A stretch of DNA of 64,000 nt, taken from the NCBI RefSeq assembly GCF_009649745.1, contig NZ_WJNG01000002.1, forward strand, positions 268,151 through 332,150. The letters run 5' to 3'. The DNA is from Aquibacillus halophilus. GTDB lineage: Bacteria > Bacillota > Bacilli > Bacillales > Amphibacillaceae. Below are positions 51,045-59,612 of this stretch, piece by piece. The first letter of the stretch is position 1. Each line of letters begins with the position of its first letter. Position numbers and translations under genes: made by a program. The notes under the pieces are model-generated. The model was not told the origin of the DNA, made no database searches, and saw nothing but the letters and a program-made list of their open reading frames with translations.

Positions 51045-52601
51045 ATGAATAAAAATTCAAGCTCAGATGGAAATGCACCGCTGGACAACCATAATCAATG
51101 TACCTTCGAAAATCCTATCCTATGGGCAGATGTCCCAGATCCTGATGTAATTCGAGTCGGGGAAGTATTTTATATGTCTAGTACCACGATGCATATGAAC
51201 CCAGGGGTACCAATTATGAAGTCGTATGATCTCTTGAACTGGGATATTGTTAATTATGTCTATGATGTGCTTGCGGATAACGATGAACAAACCCTAAGTA
51301 ACGGAAAAAACGAATATGGAAAAGGTTCTTGGGCAAGTTCTCTTCGTTACAATCAGGGCATCTTTTACCTGGTAGTCGGGTCGCTTGCTACCGGAAAGAC
51401 GTATATCTTTCAAACAGAGAATATCGAACAGGGCCCCTTTAAACGCTCTATTTTAGATAGCTATTATCATGACATGTCTTTACTATTTGACGATGACGGA
51501 CGTGTATATATGGTTTATGATGTTGGGGATATAAAGGTTATTGAACTAACTGAAGATGCGACAGCTATAAAAGAGGATGGCCTAAACAAAATCATTATTC
51601 CAGATGCCAGCATAACTGCGAGTACAAAAGAGGACGTAGGTCTTCCTGCTGAGGGCGCACACATCCAAAAAATTAATGGCTATTATTTCGTGTTCACGAT
51701 TACATGGCCGAAAAATAGCCATCGTATTCAGCTCGTACATCGTGCGGAATCGATTGATGGTGATTATCAAGGTAGAATTGCAGTAAGTGACATCACTGGC
51801 ACGGCACAGGGAGGCATTGTTGATACGGTTGATGGCAACTGGTATGGGATGTTGTTTCGCGATAACGGATCTGTAGGCCGCCTTCCTTGTCTCCTCCAGG
51901 TTACCTGGGAAAACGGATGGCCAGTATTTGGTGAGAAAGGTATTATTCCAAACAAGATGCCTTGTCCGGTTAATAACAAGACTTCTAAGCAATACATTGT
52001 TCAATCAGATGAATTTAATTATGAGACCAATAACGTAGGATTAGTATGGCAATGGAATCATAATCCTGACCAAGAAAATTGGTCTTTAACCAAGCGTCCA
52101 GGTTTTTTAAGGTTAAAAAATGGCAAAATTAGCGCGGACCTCGAAGAAGCTAGAAATACACTTACCCAAAGAACGTTCGGACCAGAATGTTCTGGTCAAA
52201 TCGCAATTGAGACAATAAATATGAAGGATGGTGACGTTGCTGGCTTTGCTGCCTTTCAAAAGGATTATGGTTTTGTCGGTGTAAAAATGATGGAAGGCGC
52301 AAGATCAATTGTAATGGTAAATGCAAGTACTGGTTTGGCAGAAGAAATTGAACGTATTCCACTTGAAGAGGACCGAGTATATTTTAAGATTGATTTTGAT
52401 TATAAAAATCAGACAGACAAGGCATATTTTTATTATAGTCTCAATGACGTAAACTGGATACAGATTGGAAACACTCTTCAAATGAGCTATAAACTAGATC
52501 ATTTTATGGGATATCGGTTTGCTTTATTCAACTTCGCAAAAGAAACAACTGGTGGATTCGTAGACTTTGATTACTTTAGAGTGGAAGACAAAATAAGTTA
52601 G
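51045..52601 (+). CDS. GH43 glycosidase (beta-xylosidase/arabinofuranosidase type)
   Basis: A 518-residue GH43 enzyme. The five-bladed beta-propeller begins FENPILWADVPDPDVIRVGEVFYM (catalytic base Asp), includes YHDMSLLFDDDGRVYMVYDVG (pKa-modulating Asp) and LPAEGAHIQKINGYYFVF (acid Glu). A C-terminal beta-sandwich (residues 330-515, GFAAFQKDYGFVGVKM...GYRFALFNFA) is the GH43 C2/DUF1349 module. It removes terminal xylose or arabinose from oligosaccharides; without a signal peptide it acts inside the cell. GGGAGGAA precedes the ATG by 10 bases. Confidence 0.9.
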   Translation: MNKNSSSDGNAPLDNHNQCTFENPILWADVPDPDVIRVGEVFYMSSTTMHMNPGVPIMKSYDLLNWDIVNYVYDVLADNDEQTLSNGKNEYGKGSWASSLRYNQGIFYLVVGSLATGKTYIFQTENIEQGPFKRSILDSYYHDMSLLFDDDGRVYMVYDVGDIKVIELTEDATAIKEDGLNKIIIPDASITASTKEDVGLPAEGAHIQKINGYYFVFTITWPKNSHRIQLVHRAESIDGDYQGRIAVSDITGTAQGGIVDTVDGNWYGMLFRDNGSVGRLPCLLQVTWENGWPVFGEKGIIPNKMPCPVNNKTSKQYIVQSDEFNYETNNVGLVWQWNHNPDQENWSLTKRPGFLRLKNGKISADLEEARNTLTQRTFGPECSGQIAIETINMKDGDVAGFAAFQKDYGFVGVKMMEGARSIVMVNASTGLAEEIERIPLEEDRVYFKIDFDYKNQTDKAYFYYSLNDVNWIQIGNTLQMSYKLDHFMGYRFALFNFAKETTGGFVDFDYFRVEDKIS

Positions 52602-52627
52602 GGACAGAGGGACAGGCACCATGTCCC
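52601..52627. repeat. REP-like element, GGGACAGGCACCATGTCCC family
   Basis: GGGACAGAGGGACAGGCACC followed by ATGTCCC, with GGGACA / TGTCCC pairing. It begins at the GH43 stop codon. A second copy is at 53593. Confidence 0.65.
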
Positions 52628-53020
52628 GTTTGGTTTGGCAAGAGACTATAGGGACTTGCTCCTACCATAACTAGAGATAGGGGTTCAGATGGAACAAGAG
52701 TTTAAAGATGTATTAGCTTTGCATCCAGAAGTAATAAAAGAAGGCTTAACTATATTTGATGGGAAGCACAGTTAGAATCTTGTTGAATTAATTTGATTAT
52801 TTCTGATTAAGAAGAATAAAAGTTACTAACTTAGTAAAAAAAGATATCATCAGTTCTAATTTGAAGGATTTATGGAATTGGACCTATATACTGTGCATAA
52901 AGAAGGTGAAAAATGAGTGGGAAGATATCTGAGAGAATACTAGCACTATAGAGGTGCTGAGTAGTATTTTCTTTGATTTTTTTTAAGGAAGGTAATCAAG
53001 AATTATTGGGAAGATTATGG

Positions 53021-53530
53021 TTGATGGACCCGGAAGGAGTTTCAGAACAAACAATGTCTAAAAAAAGTACTCCTTGGTCGGGCCTATACTTAGTAAATGT
53101 AGGTGATGGCGAACATAGAAGTTGGGATGATTGTAAAAATACGGCTTTTTAAGTGCAGGTCAACGCGCCAAATACAGCGATGCCATGAAGAAGCTTAAGA
53201 ATGGTGATAAAATATTTGCCTATTTGAAAGGCCAAGGATACGTAGGATATGGTGAAATAATATCGAATGCAGTGATTGCTAAGGAATTTATATTGGAAGA
53301 TGCTACATATTTTTTTGACAATCATCTTAAGCAGCCCAACATAAAGGAAAATAAGGACAATCCTAATATGGCAGACTGGGGTTGTAGGAGTAAATTGGTT
53401 TAATGCATTGGAGAGAGTTGAACCTGTGACGAAACCAGGGATTTTTGCTAATCAGAACGTAGTATGTAAACTTAAAAATCAAGATGCAATAGAATTTCTA
53501 CGAGATCATTTCCCTTTAGGTATGGATTGA
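53021..53530 (+). pseudogene. PUA/EVE-like domain protein, frameshifted
   Basis: Three consecutive pieces in different frames make one protein: STPWSGLYLVNVGDGEHRSWDD; GFLSAGQRAKYSDAMKKLKNGD running on to KIFAYLKGQGYVGYGEIISN and KPNMADW-like sequence; and GVNWFNALERVEPVTKPGIF then ANQNVVCKLKNQDAIEFL, ending at TGA 53530. The pattern (NVG..xxWxD, GDxIFAYxKGxGYVGYG, FANQxxVCKL) is that of a small PUA-like domain often attached to nucleases. At least two frameshifts make it nonfunctional. The family name is my best guess. Confidence 0.55.
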
Positions 53531-53592
53531 TAGTTTAGTTTTTTATGGCTCAAAATTTGATATTTATTGTAACAATAAAGTAATAAAAATTT

Positions 53593-53619
53593 GGGGCAGA
53601 GGGAGAGGCACCATGTCCC
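53593..53619. repeat. REP-like element, second GGGACAGGCACC copy
   Basis: GGGGCAGAGGGAGAGGCACC followed by ATGTCCC. The left arm is slightly decayed relative to 52601-52627. Both copies flank the pseudogene at 53021-53530. Confidence 0.6.
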
Positions 53620-54068
53620 GTTCTGTTTAGATAAGAACGCTAACCGATCCTATATTGAATCGCTCCTATTTAAACTAGATTGGGGGATTTTTTCAATCCA
53701 TGGACCATTTAGCGCAACTAATTGAAGAAATTTTAATTTAGGAGTCGGTGAAGAAATAAAAGAAGAGAAGGAAATTAATATGGTACCTATTGTTAAAAAT
53801 ATTTATCTTCCTTTGTTTCAATTTTATCGCCAGGAAAATACCAAATATTTGGTGTACCGCTTGAGGAGACTTAGAATATTTCATCATTATTTTACCCTAA
53901 GACTGAGTGTGGAGTATATTTAAATGAAACCGATTCTTTATGTGTTTTTTTCTTTTTTTATAAGGTATTAAGTTAAAAGAAAATTTAGATAATACTGACA
54001 ATTCGATTGACTCAAATAAATTTGCATGGTAAGATACTTTCAAAGATATTGTAAAGTTTAATTATTTT

Positions 54069-54082
54069 TGGAACCGGTACCA
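54069..54082. promoter_or_regulatory. LacI-type operator upstream of the SDR gene
   Basis: TGGAACCGGTACCA, a 14-bp near-palindrome with central CG, typical for LacI-family operators. It differs by one base from the symmetrical TGGAACCGGTTCCA and lies 60 bases before the SDR start. Confidence 0.65.
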
Positions 54083-54141
54083 TAAAGTGTGATGTAAAGT
54101 AGTTTTAACTAATAAAATCTAAGAAAGGAAGAGACTTATTA

Positions 54142-54843
54142 ATGAAAATACTCATAACAGGTGCTAATCGTGGTCTGGGCAATCATTTAACCAAAATGGC
54201 ATTGGAAAAGGGACATAGTGTTGCAGCTGGTGTAAGATCCATAAAAGAAGCAGAACAGCAAATGAAACATTTAAAAGATCAATATCAAAATACTCTTCTG
54301 TTAGTCGAGCTTGATGTCACTTCAGAGCAAAACATAAATCAAGTCGTTAACCAAATAGAAAAACAGTGGGGCTATCTTGATTCCATCATTAACAATGCAG
54401 CTATTATGATTGAAAGAGAGAAAACAGTAGAAGACCTTGATATGGATAAGGTTCGTCTTACATTCGAAGTAAATACATTTGGGCCAATGAGGATTGTACA
54501 ACATTTTTTGCCTTTGATCTATGCTGGTGAAAACCAAGCTATAATAAATATTTCATCTGAAGCGGGTACGATTATGAACGCGTTTCCAACGAATTACCCG
54601 TACAGCATGTCAAAAACAGCCCTAAACATGTTTTCTGAAAGATTAAAAGAATATCTTAAAGACAAAAGAATTCGAGTTTATGCTGTTCATCCAGGATGGA
54701 TGAAAACCGATATGGGTGGTATGGAAGCACCATATGAACCGGAAAATACTGCTGCAAAAGTTATTAATATTATGGAAGGTAAAGTGAAGAGTTATAGTAA
54801 AATTGCTTTTATAGATTTTAATGGACGTCCCATGCCACTTTAA
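54142..54843 (+). CDS. SDR-family oxidoreductase
   Basis: A 233-residue short-chain dehydrogenase with the NAD(P)-binding TGANRGLG at the N-terminus, the LDVTS acidic strand end, IINNAAI, a catalytic Ser in INISSEAGT and YSMSK (YxxxK). It probably interconverts an alcohol and a ketone on the sugar or aglycone handled by this cluster. GAAAGGAAGAG precedes the ATG. It is the first gene of the LacI-controlled cluster and has its own operator site upstream. Confidence 0.9.
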   Translation: MKILITGANRGLGNHLTKMALEKGHSVAAGVRSIKEAEQQMKHLKDQYQNTLLLVELDVTSEQNINQVVNQIEKQWGYLDSIINNAAIMIEREKTVEDLDMDKVRLTFEVNTFGPMRIVQHFLPLIYAGENQAIINISSEAGTIMNAFPTNYPYSMSKTALNMFSERLKEYLKDKRIRVYAVHPGWMKTDMGGMEAPYEPENTAAKVINIMEGKVKSYSKIAFIDFNGRPMPL

Positions 54844-54866
54844 TATAGGAGGTATTATATTTTTTA

Positions 54867-54960
54867 TAGGACCGGTTCGAATACTATCAAAAAATAAACA
54901 TTAATATTAAGCCACTAAAAAAGAATTATATTTTTTTGACACAAAATGAAACCGGTTCCA
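54867..54960. promoter_or_regulatory. Two LacI-type operators between SDR and lacI-type gene
   Basis: TAGGACCGGTTCGA (54867-54880) and TGAAACCGGTTCCA (54947-54960). They are 80 bases apart centre to centre (about 7.6 helical turns), which would allow looping. The second differs by one base from the symmetrical form. Confidence 0.6.
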
Positions 54961-54977
54961 AATATTTAAAGAAAATA

Positions 54978-55059
54978 TTGACAATGAGTTGTGTTAGTGA
55001 TAAATTTGGGTTAAATAACAGAATATATTGAATTTTAAAAATAATTGGAACCGTTCCCA
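54978..55059 (+). promoter_or_regulatory. Promoter and downstream operator of the LacI-type gene
   Basis: TTGACA (54978-54983), 17-base spacer, TAAATT (55001-55006), then the operator-like TGGAACCGTTCCCA (55046-55059) in the leader, 30 bases before the GTG. This supports autoregulation. Confidence 0.6.
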
Positions 55060-55088
55060 AATATAAGAATAGAAAAGGTTGATGTTTT

Positions 55089-56120
55089 GTGGTCAGTATT
55101 TTAGACATTGCTAAGCATGCTGGAGTATCTAAATCAACGGTATCTAGAGTGTTAAACAATAACGAAAATGTAAGTGAAAAAACTAAACGAGTTGTTCTTG
55201 ATGTAATAGATGATTTAGGTTATAGACCAAATGCTTCAGCTAGAGCACTCTCTTCGAAAAAAACAAATAGTATTGGGATAATTTTAGAACGTTTGTATGA
55301 TCCTTTATTTTCAGAGTTGATTCAAGGAATCGGTTTCTGGGATGACCACCGATATAATTTAATTTATTGTGATGCAAAAGGTGAGCCAGAGGTTAAGAGC
55401 AGATATATTGATTATTTGACTAATGGCCCTGTTGATGGTGTTGTTATTTTTGGATCTTATATTTCAGATGAATCAATAATTAAAAAGTTATCGGATCGAA
55501 AATTTCCATTTGTGCTAATTGAAAATGAATTTAAAGATTTCGAAACAAACAGTATTTTAATGGATCATGAGGGGGGAGCTTACAAAGCAACCGATCACCT
55601 TATAAGCCTTAATCATAAAAAAATTGCTCATATTACAGGAAATATGAATACAAAAATCGCACTGGGAAGATTAAATGGTTTTATACTTGCAATGCAAAAG
55701 TTTAACTTGATGATTGTACCAGAATACTTAGCATATAACTACAGCAATAATAACAAATTTGAAGAAGGATATAGCAGTATGCAAAGACTTTTATCGTTAA
55801 ACGAAAGACCAACTGCTATCTTTGTATCAGATCAAGATCGTGCTTACGGAGCAATTCAAGCAATTGCAGATGTTGGTTTAAAAGTACCAGAAGACATCTC
55901 TATTGTCAGTTTCGATGACCAGAAGATATATAACAAACGCTACAACGGACCAGAACTAACAACAATCTCCATACCATTTTATGAGATGGGAAAAGAAAGT
56001 GTTAGAGTTCTCATTGATTTTATTGAGAAAGAGTCTAGTAATCCGGTTAGAAAATTATTTGAAACAAAACTAGTAATCAAAAACTCCTGTGCTAGGAACA
56101 GAGAAGAAGCAATGAAATGA
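55089..56120 (+). CDS. LacI-family transcriptional regulator
   Basis: A 343-residue repressor. The N-terminal helix-turn-helix and hinge read VSILDIAKHAGVSKSTVSRVLN and GYRPNASARALSSKKTNSIGII; the periplasmic-binding-like domain follows, with GPVDGVVIFGS, KKIAHITGN and SIVSFDDQ. It binds the CCGG-centred operators listed here and releases them with a sugar-like inducer. GTG 55089 has AAAGGTTGATG upstream. It stands between the SDR and the epimerase gene in the same direction. Confidence 0.93.
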   Translation: MVSILDIAKHAGVSKSTVSRVLNNNENVSEKTKRVVLDVIDDLGYRPNASARALSSKKTNSIGIILERLYDPLFSELIQGIGFWDDHRYNLIYCDAKGEPEVKSRYIDYLTNGPVDGVVIFGSYISDESIIKKLSDRKFPFVLIENEFKDFETNSILMDHEGGAYKATDHLISLNHKKIAHITGNMNTKIALGRLNGFILAMQKFNLMIVPEYLAYNYSNNNKFEEGYSSMQRLLSLNERPTAIFVSDQDRAYGAIQAIADVGLKVPEDISIVSFDDQKIYNKRYNGPELTTISIPFYEMGKESVRVLIDFIEKESSNPVRKLFETKLVIKNSCARNREEAMK

Positions 56121-56134
56121 TTTTAGGTTAGATA

Positions 56135-56150
56135 TGTAAGCGCTTAATTA
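56135..56150. promoter_or_regulatory. Possible cre site
   Basis: TGTAAGCGCTTAATTA matches the left and central part of the CcpA box TGWAARCGYTWNCW but not its right end. It lies 39 bases before the epimerase ATG and could place the catabolic genes under carbon catabolite control. Confidence 0.45.
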
Positions 56151-56188
56151 AGAGCGTCAATCATCCTTAATTTTGGGAGGGTTTTAAA

Positions 56189-57019
56189 ATGAGGTTAGGT
56201 GGGCCGGTTAAAGCACAAGATCCAGATGGATGGGTAAAAGAAATAATAGAACTAGGATATACTGCGGGAACTATTCCGAAAAATGTAGGTATCAAAGACA
56301 CAGAGCTACAGGATGCTTTTGTGAAAGCTGCTCATGTAGAAGATATTATTATTGCTGAAGTAGGGGCATGGAGCAATCCAATAAGCCCAAATGAAGAAGA
56401 GCGGATAAAAGCACTAGAGTATTGCAAGGAACAGTTAACTATTGCTGATCGTATGAGAGCACAGTGTTGTGTTAATATTTCTGGATCGAAAGGACCCAAA
56501 TGGACTAGCCCTCATCCAGATAATATGTCAGAAGATACATTTACTCTTATTGTTGATACTGTTAGGGAGATTATCGATTCGGTAAAACCAAAAGAAACCT
56601 TTTTTACGCTGGAACCGATGCCATGGATTTTCCCTTATGACATTAATACCTATTTACGTTTAATCAAAGCAATAGATAGAGAACGGTTCGGAGTACACCT
56701 TGACCCGGTTAATATGATAACTAGTTTAGAGAAATATTATAATAATTCGGAATTCCTAAAGGATTGCTTTAAAAAACTAGGATTATATATAAAAAGTGTG
56801 CATGCAAAGGATATAATTTTGCAAGATATGCTTACATTTCATTTGGACGAAGTACGACCGGGTAAGGGGACATTAAACTATGGTGTGTTTTTGGTTGAAA
56901 TGAATAAGCTTCCTAAAGATACTTCATTTTTATTAGAACATCTTCCCAATGAAGAGGAATACAAGCTGGGAGCTGACTTCGTACGTTCAATAGCTAAGAA
57001 AAAAGGTATTACATTATAG
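56189..57019 (+). CDS. Sugar phosphate isomerase/epimerase-family TIM-barrel protein
   Basis: A 276-residue xylose-isomerase-like barrel. The metal ligands are visible: Glu in FTLEPMPWIF, Asp in FGVHLDPVNMI, His in IKSVHAKDI and Glu in FLLEHLP. Relatives epimerise keto-sugars or inositol derivatives or cleave 3-keto-glycosides. The ATG has GGGAGGG 9 bases upstream. It is followed within 54 bases by two VOC genes, so the three probably act on consecutive intermediates. It is distinct from the second barrel at 63012, which is a remote paralogue. Confidence 0.88.
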   Translation: MRLGGPVKAQDPDGWVKEIIELGYTAGTIPKNVGIKDTELQDAFVKAAHVEDIIIAEVGAWSNPISPNEEERIKALEYCKEQLTIADRMRAQCCVNISGSKGPKWTSPHPDNMSEDTFTLIVDTVREIIDSVKPKETFFTLEPMPWIFPYDINTYLRLIKAIDRERFGVHLDPVNMITSLEKYYNNSEFLKDCFKKLGLYIKSVHAKDIILQDMLTFHLDEVRPGKGTLNYGVFLVEMNKLPKDTSFLLEHLPNEEEYKLGADFVRSIAKKKGITL

Positions 57020-57073
57020 CTCTATAATTTAATATAAATATTGTTGATAATTACTTATTAGGAGGCGATTTGT

Positions 57074-57550
57074 TTGGAATCTGTAGGAAGCAAACATGTG
57101 GTGAAGCTGGGTATCGTTGTTAAGAATGTTGAAGAAGCTGCGAATAGTTACGCAAAAATACTTGGTGTTGAAGTTCCTGATATTTCGATTCCTGGTCCTG
57201 AAACTGCACCAGATCCAACTGGGAAAAGTTATGTGCAATATAAAGGAAGTGATAGAAAACCAAGATGTAAATTCGCGAAGATTTATACAGAACCGGTCTA
57301 TTTAGAGTTGATCGAACCTTTACCAGATGTTCCAAATCCATACACGGATTTTGTAGATAAACATGGGTATGGAGTTTACTTCATTTCCTTTTACATTGAT
57401 GGTTTCGGAGAGCATATTCAATTTATGGAAGACTTGGGCTTTCCTCTAACTTTTAAACATGATAAAGGTCATGAAAGATATGCCTATTTTGATACCTTTG
57501 AAAAATTAGGATTAGTTTTGGAATACAAGGAAGTCGGAGAGATAGATTAA
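57074..57550 (+). CDS. VOC-family protein lacking metal histidines
   Basis: A 158-residue protein of the methylmalonyl-CoA-epimerase-like VOC type: HVVKLGIVVKNVEEAANSYA, YLELIEPLPD, GYGVYFISFYIDG and LGLVLEYKEVG. Compared with the next gene, the first metal His (LHLALVV) is Lys here (VKLGIVV) and the second (FHHIAF) is Phe or Tyr, while both Glu are kept. It therefore probably does not bind a metal alone and may pair with the neighbouring VOC protein. TTG 57074 has AGGAGG 8 bases upstream. Confidence 0.85.
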   Translation: MESVGSKHVVKLGIVVKNVEEAANSYAKILGVEVPDISIPGPETAPDPTGKSYVQYKGSDRKPRCKFAKIYTEPVYLELIEPLPDVPNPYTDFVDKHGYGVYFISFYIDGFGEHIQFMEDLGFPLTFKHDKGHERYAYFDTFEKLGLVLEYKEVGEID

Positions 57551-57582
57551 AAGTACGATTTATAGTGAAAGAAGGGATTTTA

Positions 57583-58053
57583 ATGGTAAATGATTCAAGT
57601 ACTTTAGGTACAGATGTAATGCTCCATTTGGCTTTAGTTGTTAATGATATTGAGAAGACAAGTCAAGCATATGCAAATTTTTTCAGGGTAGAAAAGCCGC
57701 AATGGAAATTGACGAAACCATCAAATGAGTCCAACACTAAATTTAGAGGAAAGGAGACAGAAGCCAGAGCCAAACTTGCTTTTATTAAAACAGGATCTAT
57801 CGTAATAGAACTCATCGAACCGGATAATAACCCTAGTACATGGAGAGAAGTGCTGGATGAAAAAGGTGAAGGATTTCATCATATTGCCTTTAAAATTAAT
57901 AATATGCAACAGATAAAAAGTCGGATGGAAGAGTGTAATATGCCTTTAATTCAAAGTGGTGGTTATGCAGGAGGACAATACGCTTATATGGATTGTTTAG
58001 AAGATTTGAAATTAATTATTGAACTGCTAGAAGACGATGTAAATCAGGATTAA
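57583..58053 (+). CDS. VOC-family protein with canonical metal site
   Basis: A 156-residue VOC protein of the same length and layout as its upstream neighbour, with a complete metal site: His in MLHLALVVND, Glu in IVIELIEPDN, His in GFHHIAFKIN and Glu in LKLIIELLED. It is likely an epimerase or lyase for a 2-oxo or 3-keto compound. ATG 57583 with AAGGGA 5 bases upstream is preferred over the GTG at 57565. It lies 32 bases behind the degenerate VOC gene. Confidence 0.87.
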   Translation: MVNDSSTLGTDVMLHLALVVNDIEKTSQAYANFFRVEKPQWKLTKPSNESNTKFRGKETEARAKLAFIKTGSIVIELIEPDNNPSTWREVLDEKGEGFHHIAFKINNMQQIKSRMEECNMPLIQSGGYAGGQYAYMDCLEDLKLIIELLEDDVNQD

Positions 58054-58096
58054 TTTAGTTAAGTATGAATATCTATAACTATTTTTCAGTTCCTTT

Positions 58097-58110
58097 TGGT
58101 ACCGGTTTCA
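58097..58110. promoter_or_regulatory. LacI-type operator upstream of the ABC importer
   Basis: TGGTACCGGTTTCA, same core as the sites near 54069 and 54947. It lies about 140 bases before the binding-protein gene and suggests separate induction of the transporter. Confidence 0.6.
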
Positions 58111-58251
58111 TTTATCTTCTATTTCATGGCATTCTTGCGAGTCATCTTGAGCAAAGATATTAAATATAAGGGGGGTGAACTAAACTCATCTAGAATGAAC
58201 CATCCTTTATAAAATGATTTAGTAAAAAAACTAAAAAAAGGTGGGGTTTAA

Positions 58252-59550
58252 ATGTTTAAAATGAAAAAATTAATCTTTATTTTAATCACTATGTTATTTG
58301 TTTCTATTTCTGTTGGATGTTCTGCTGATAACACTGGTGGAAATGACTCCTCGTCCGACAATAACTCCGAATCCGATTCCAATTCTAGTTCAACTGATGA
58401 AGTCATAGAATTAACACTTTGGAATCCTTCTTGGAAAGAATCCATTGCACCGGGTCTTATTACTGAATTCGAGGCCCAAAATCCCAATATTAAAGTTAAC
58501 ATGGAGTTTTTTCCAATTGACGGTATGAATAATAAATATTTATTAGCACTAATGAATGACTCAGGTCCAGATGTTATGAGTATTGCCGGTGATTGGACTG
58601 CACCATTTGCTCAAACTGGCGGACTACAGCCACTTAACGAATTTATTGAAAAAGACAATCTTGATTTAGATGATTTTTACCCAGGTGCGTTACAAACTGC
58701 TAATGTAGATGGAAGCTATTATGCTTTGCCGTATAGATCTGAAACACATGCACTCTATTACAATAAAACGTTGTTTGAAAAGAATGGGTTGGACCCATCG
58801 AAAGCACCTGCAACATTCGATGAATTATTAGAATATTCGAAAAAAACCACATCAGATGGTACATTTGGATTTGGATTAGTAGGACATCAAGTGGGAAATG
58901 TATCTTACCAGATAATGAATTTTATTCTTAGCTTTGGTGGAGAAATTCTAAATGAAGATTATACAAAGTCAATGTTAAACGAGCCTGAAGCTATTGAGGC
59001 AGTGAAATATTATGTGGATATGCATACTGAACATGGTGTTGCACCTGAAAGTGTGATGGAAAATGATAATACAGCGAGTCGGAATCTATTTCAAACAGGA
59101 AATGTAGCGATGTTTTTAAGTGGTAATTATGATATCGCACCAATTCAGGAAGCAAATCCTGACCTGGACTTTGGAACGGCATTGTATCCCGAAAAGGGTG
59201 AAAGAAAGTTACTTCTTGGAGTTTGGAGTCTAGCTGTTACTGCATTTAGTGAGCATCCAGAAGCTGCATGGAAATTAGCTAATTTTCTAGCAGAACCAGA
59301 TAATTCAGTAGAATATAGTACAACGTTCTCTGCAAGAAAGTCATCAGCTGATCATGAAAAATATCAAGATCCGCTAGTGAAGCCATTTGTTGAAATGATT
59401 GAATACGGTGTTCCCATGCCGGCAATTCCAGAAATGGCAGAAATCAGACAGATTATTCATGATAATGTTCAATTAGCTATGATGGGGCAAATTTCAGCGG
59501 AAGAGGCAATGCAAACTGCCTCGGATGAAGTGGATGCTATACTCGAGTAA
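58252..59550 (+). CDS. Sugar ABC transporter substrate-binding lipoprotein
   Basis: A 432-residue extracellular binding protein of the family 1 type (MalE/UgpB). The signal peptide KKLIFILITMLFVSISVGCSA carries the lipobox SVGC, so Cys is lipidated. A Ser/Asp/Asn-rich linker follows (residues 25-47), then ELTLWNPSWKESIAPGLITEFE and YYALPYRSETHALYYNKTLFE. It captures a sugar or glycoside for the two permeases behind it. GGTGGGG lies 6 bases before the ATG. Confidence 0.93.
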   Translation: MFKMKKLIFILITMLFVSISVGCSADNTGGNDSSSDNNSESDSNSSSTDEVIELTLWNPSWKESIAPGLITEFEAQNPNIKVNMEFFPIDGMNNKYLLALMNDSGPDVMSIAGDWTAPFAQTGGLQPLNEFIEKDNLDLDDFYPGALQTANVDGSYYALPYRSETHALYYNKTLFEKNGLDPSKAPATFDELLEYSKKTTSDGTFGFGLVGHQVGNVSYQIMNFILSFGGEILNEDYTKSMLNEPEAIEAVKYYVDMHTEHGVAPESVMENDNTASRNLFQTGNVAMFLSGNYDIAPIQEANPDLDFGTALYPEKGERKLLLGVWSLAVTAFSEHPEAAWKLANFLAEPDNSVEYSTTFSARKSSADHEKYQDPLVKPFVEMIEYGVPMPAIPEMAEIRQIIHDNVQLAMMGQISAEEAMQTASDEVDAILE

Positions 59551-59612
59551 AAATTCAATATAAAACTTTTTATATGATTTCCATACTCACATAGAAGGGA
59601 GCATGAGAAGGT

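Larger units (their letters stand above)
52628..54068. other. Decayed 1.4-kb region
   Basis: No intact gene. It holds the pseudogene at 53021-53530 and the repeat at 53593-53619. Short frames near 52690 (MEQEFKDVLALHPEVI) and 53755-53850 look like shreds of other genes but could not be identified. Confidence 0.5.
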
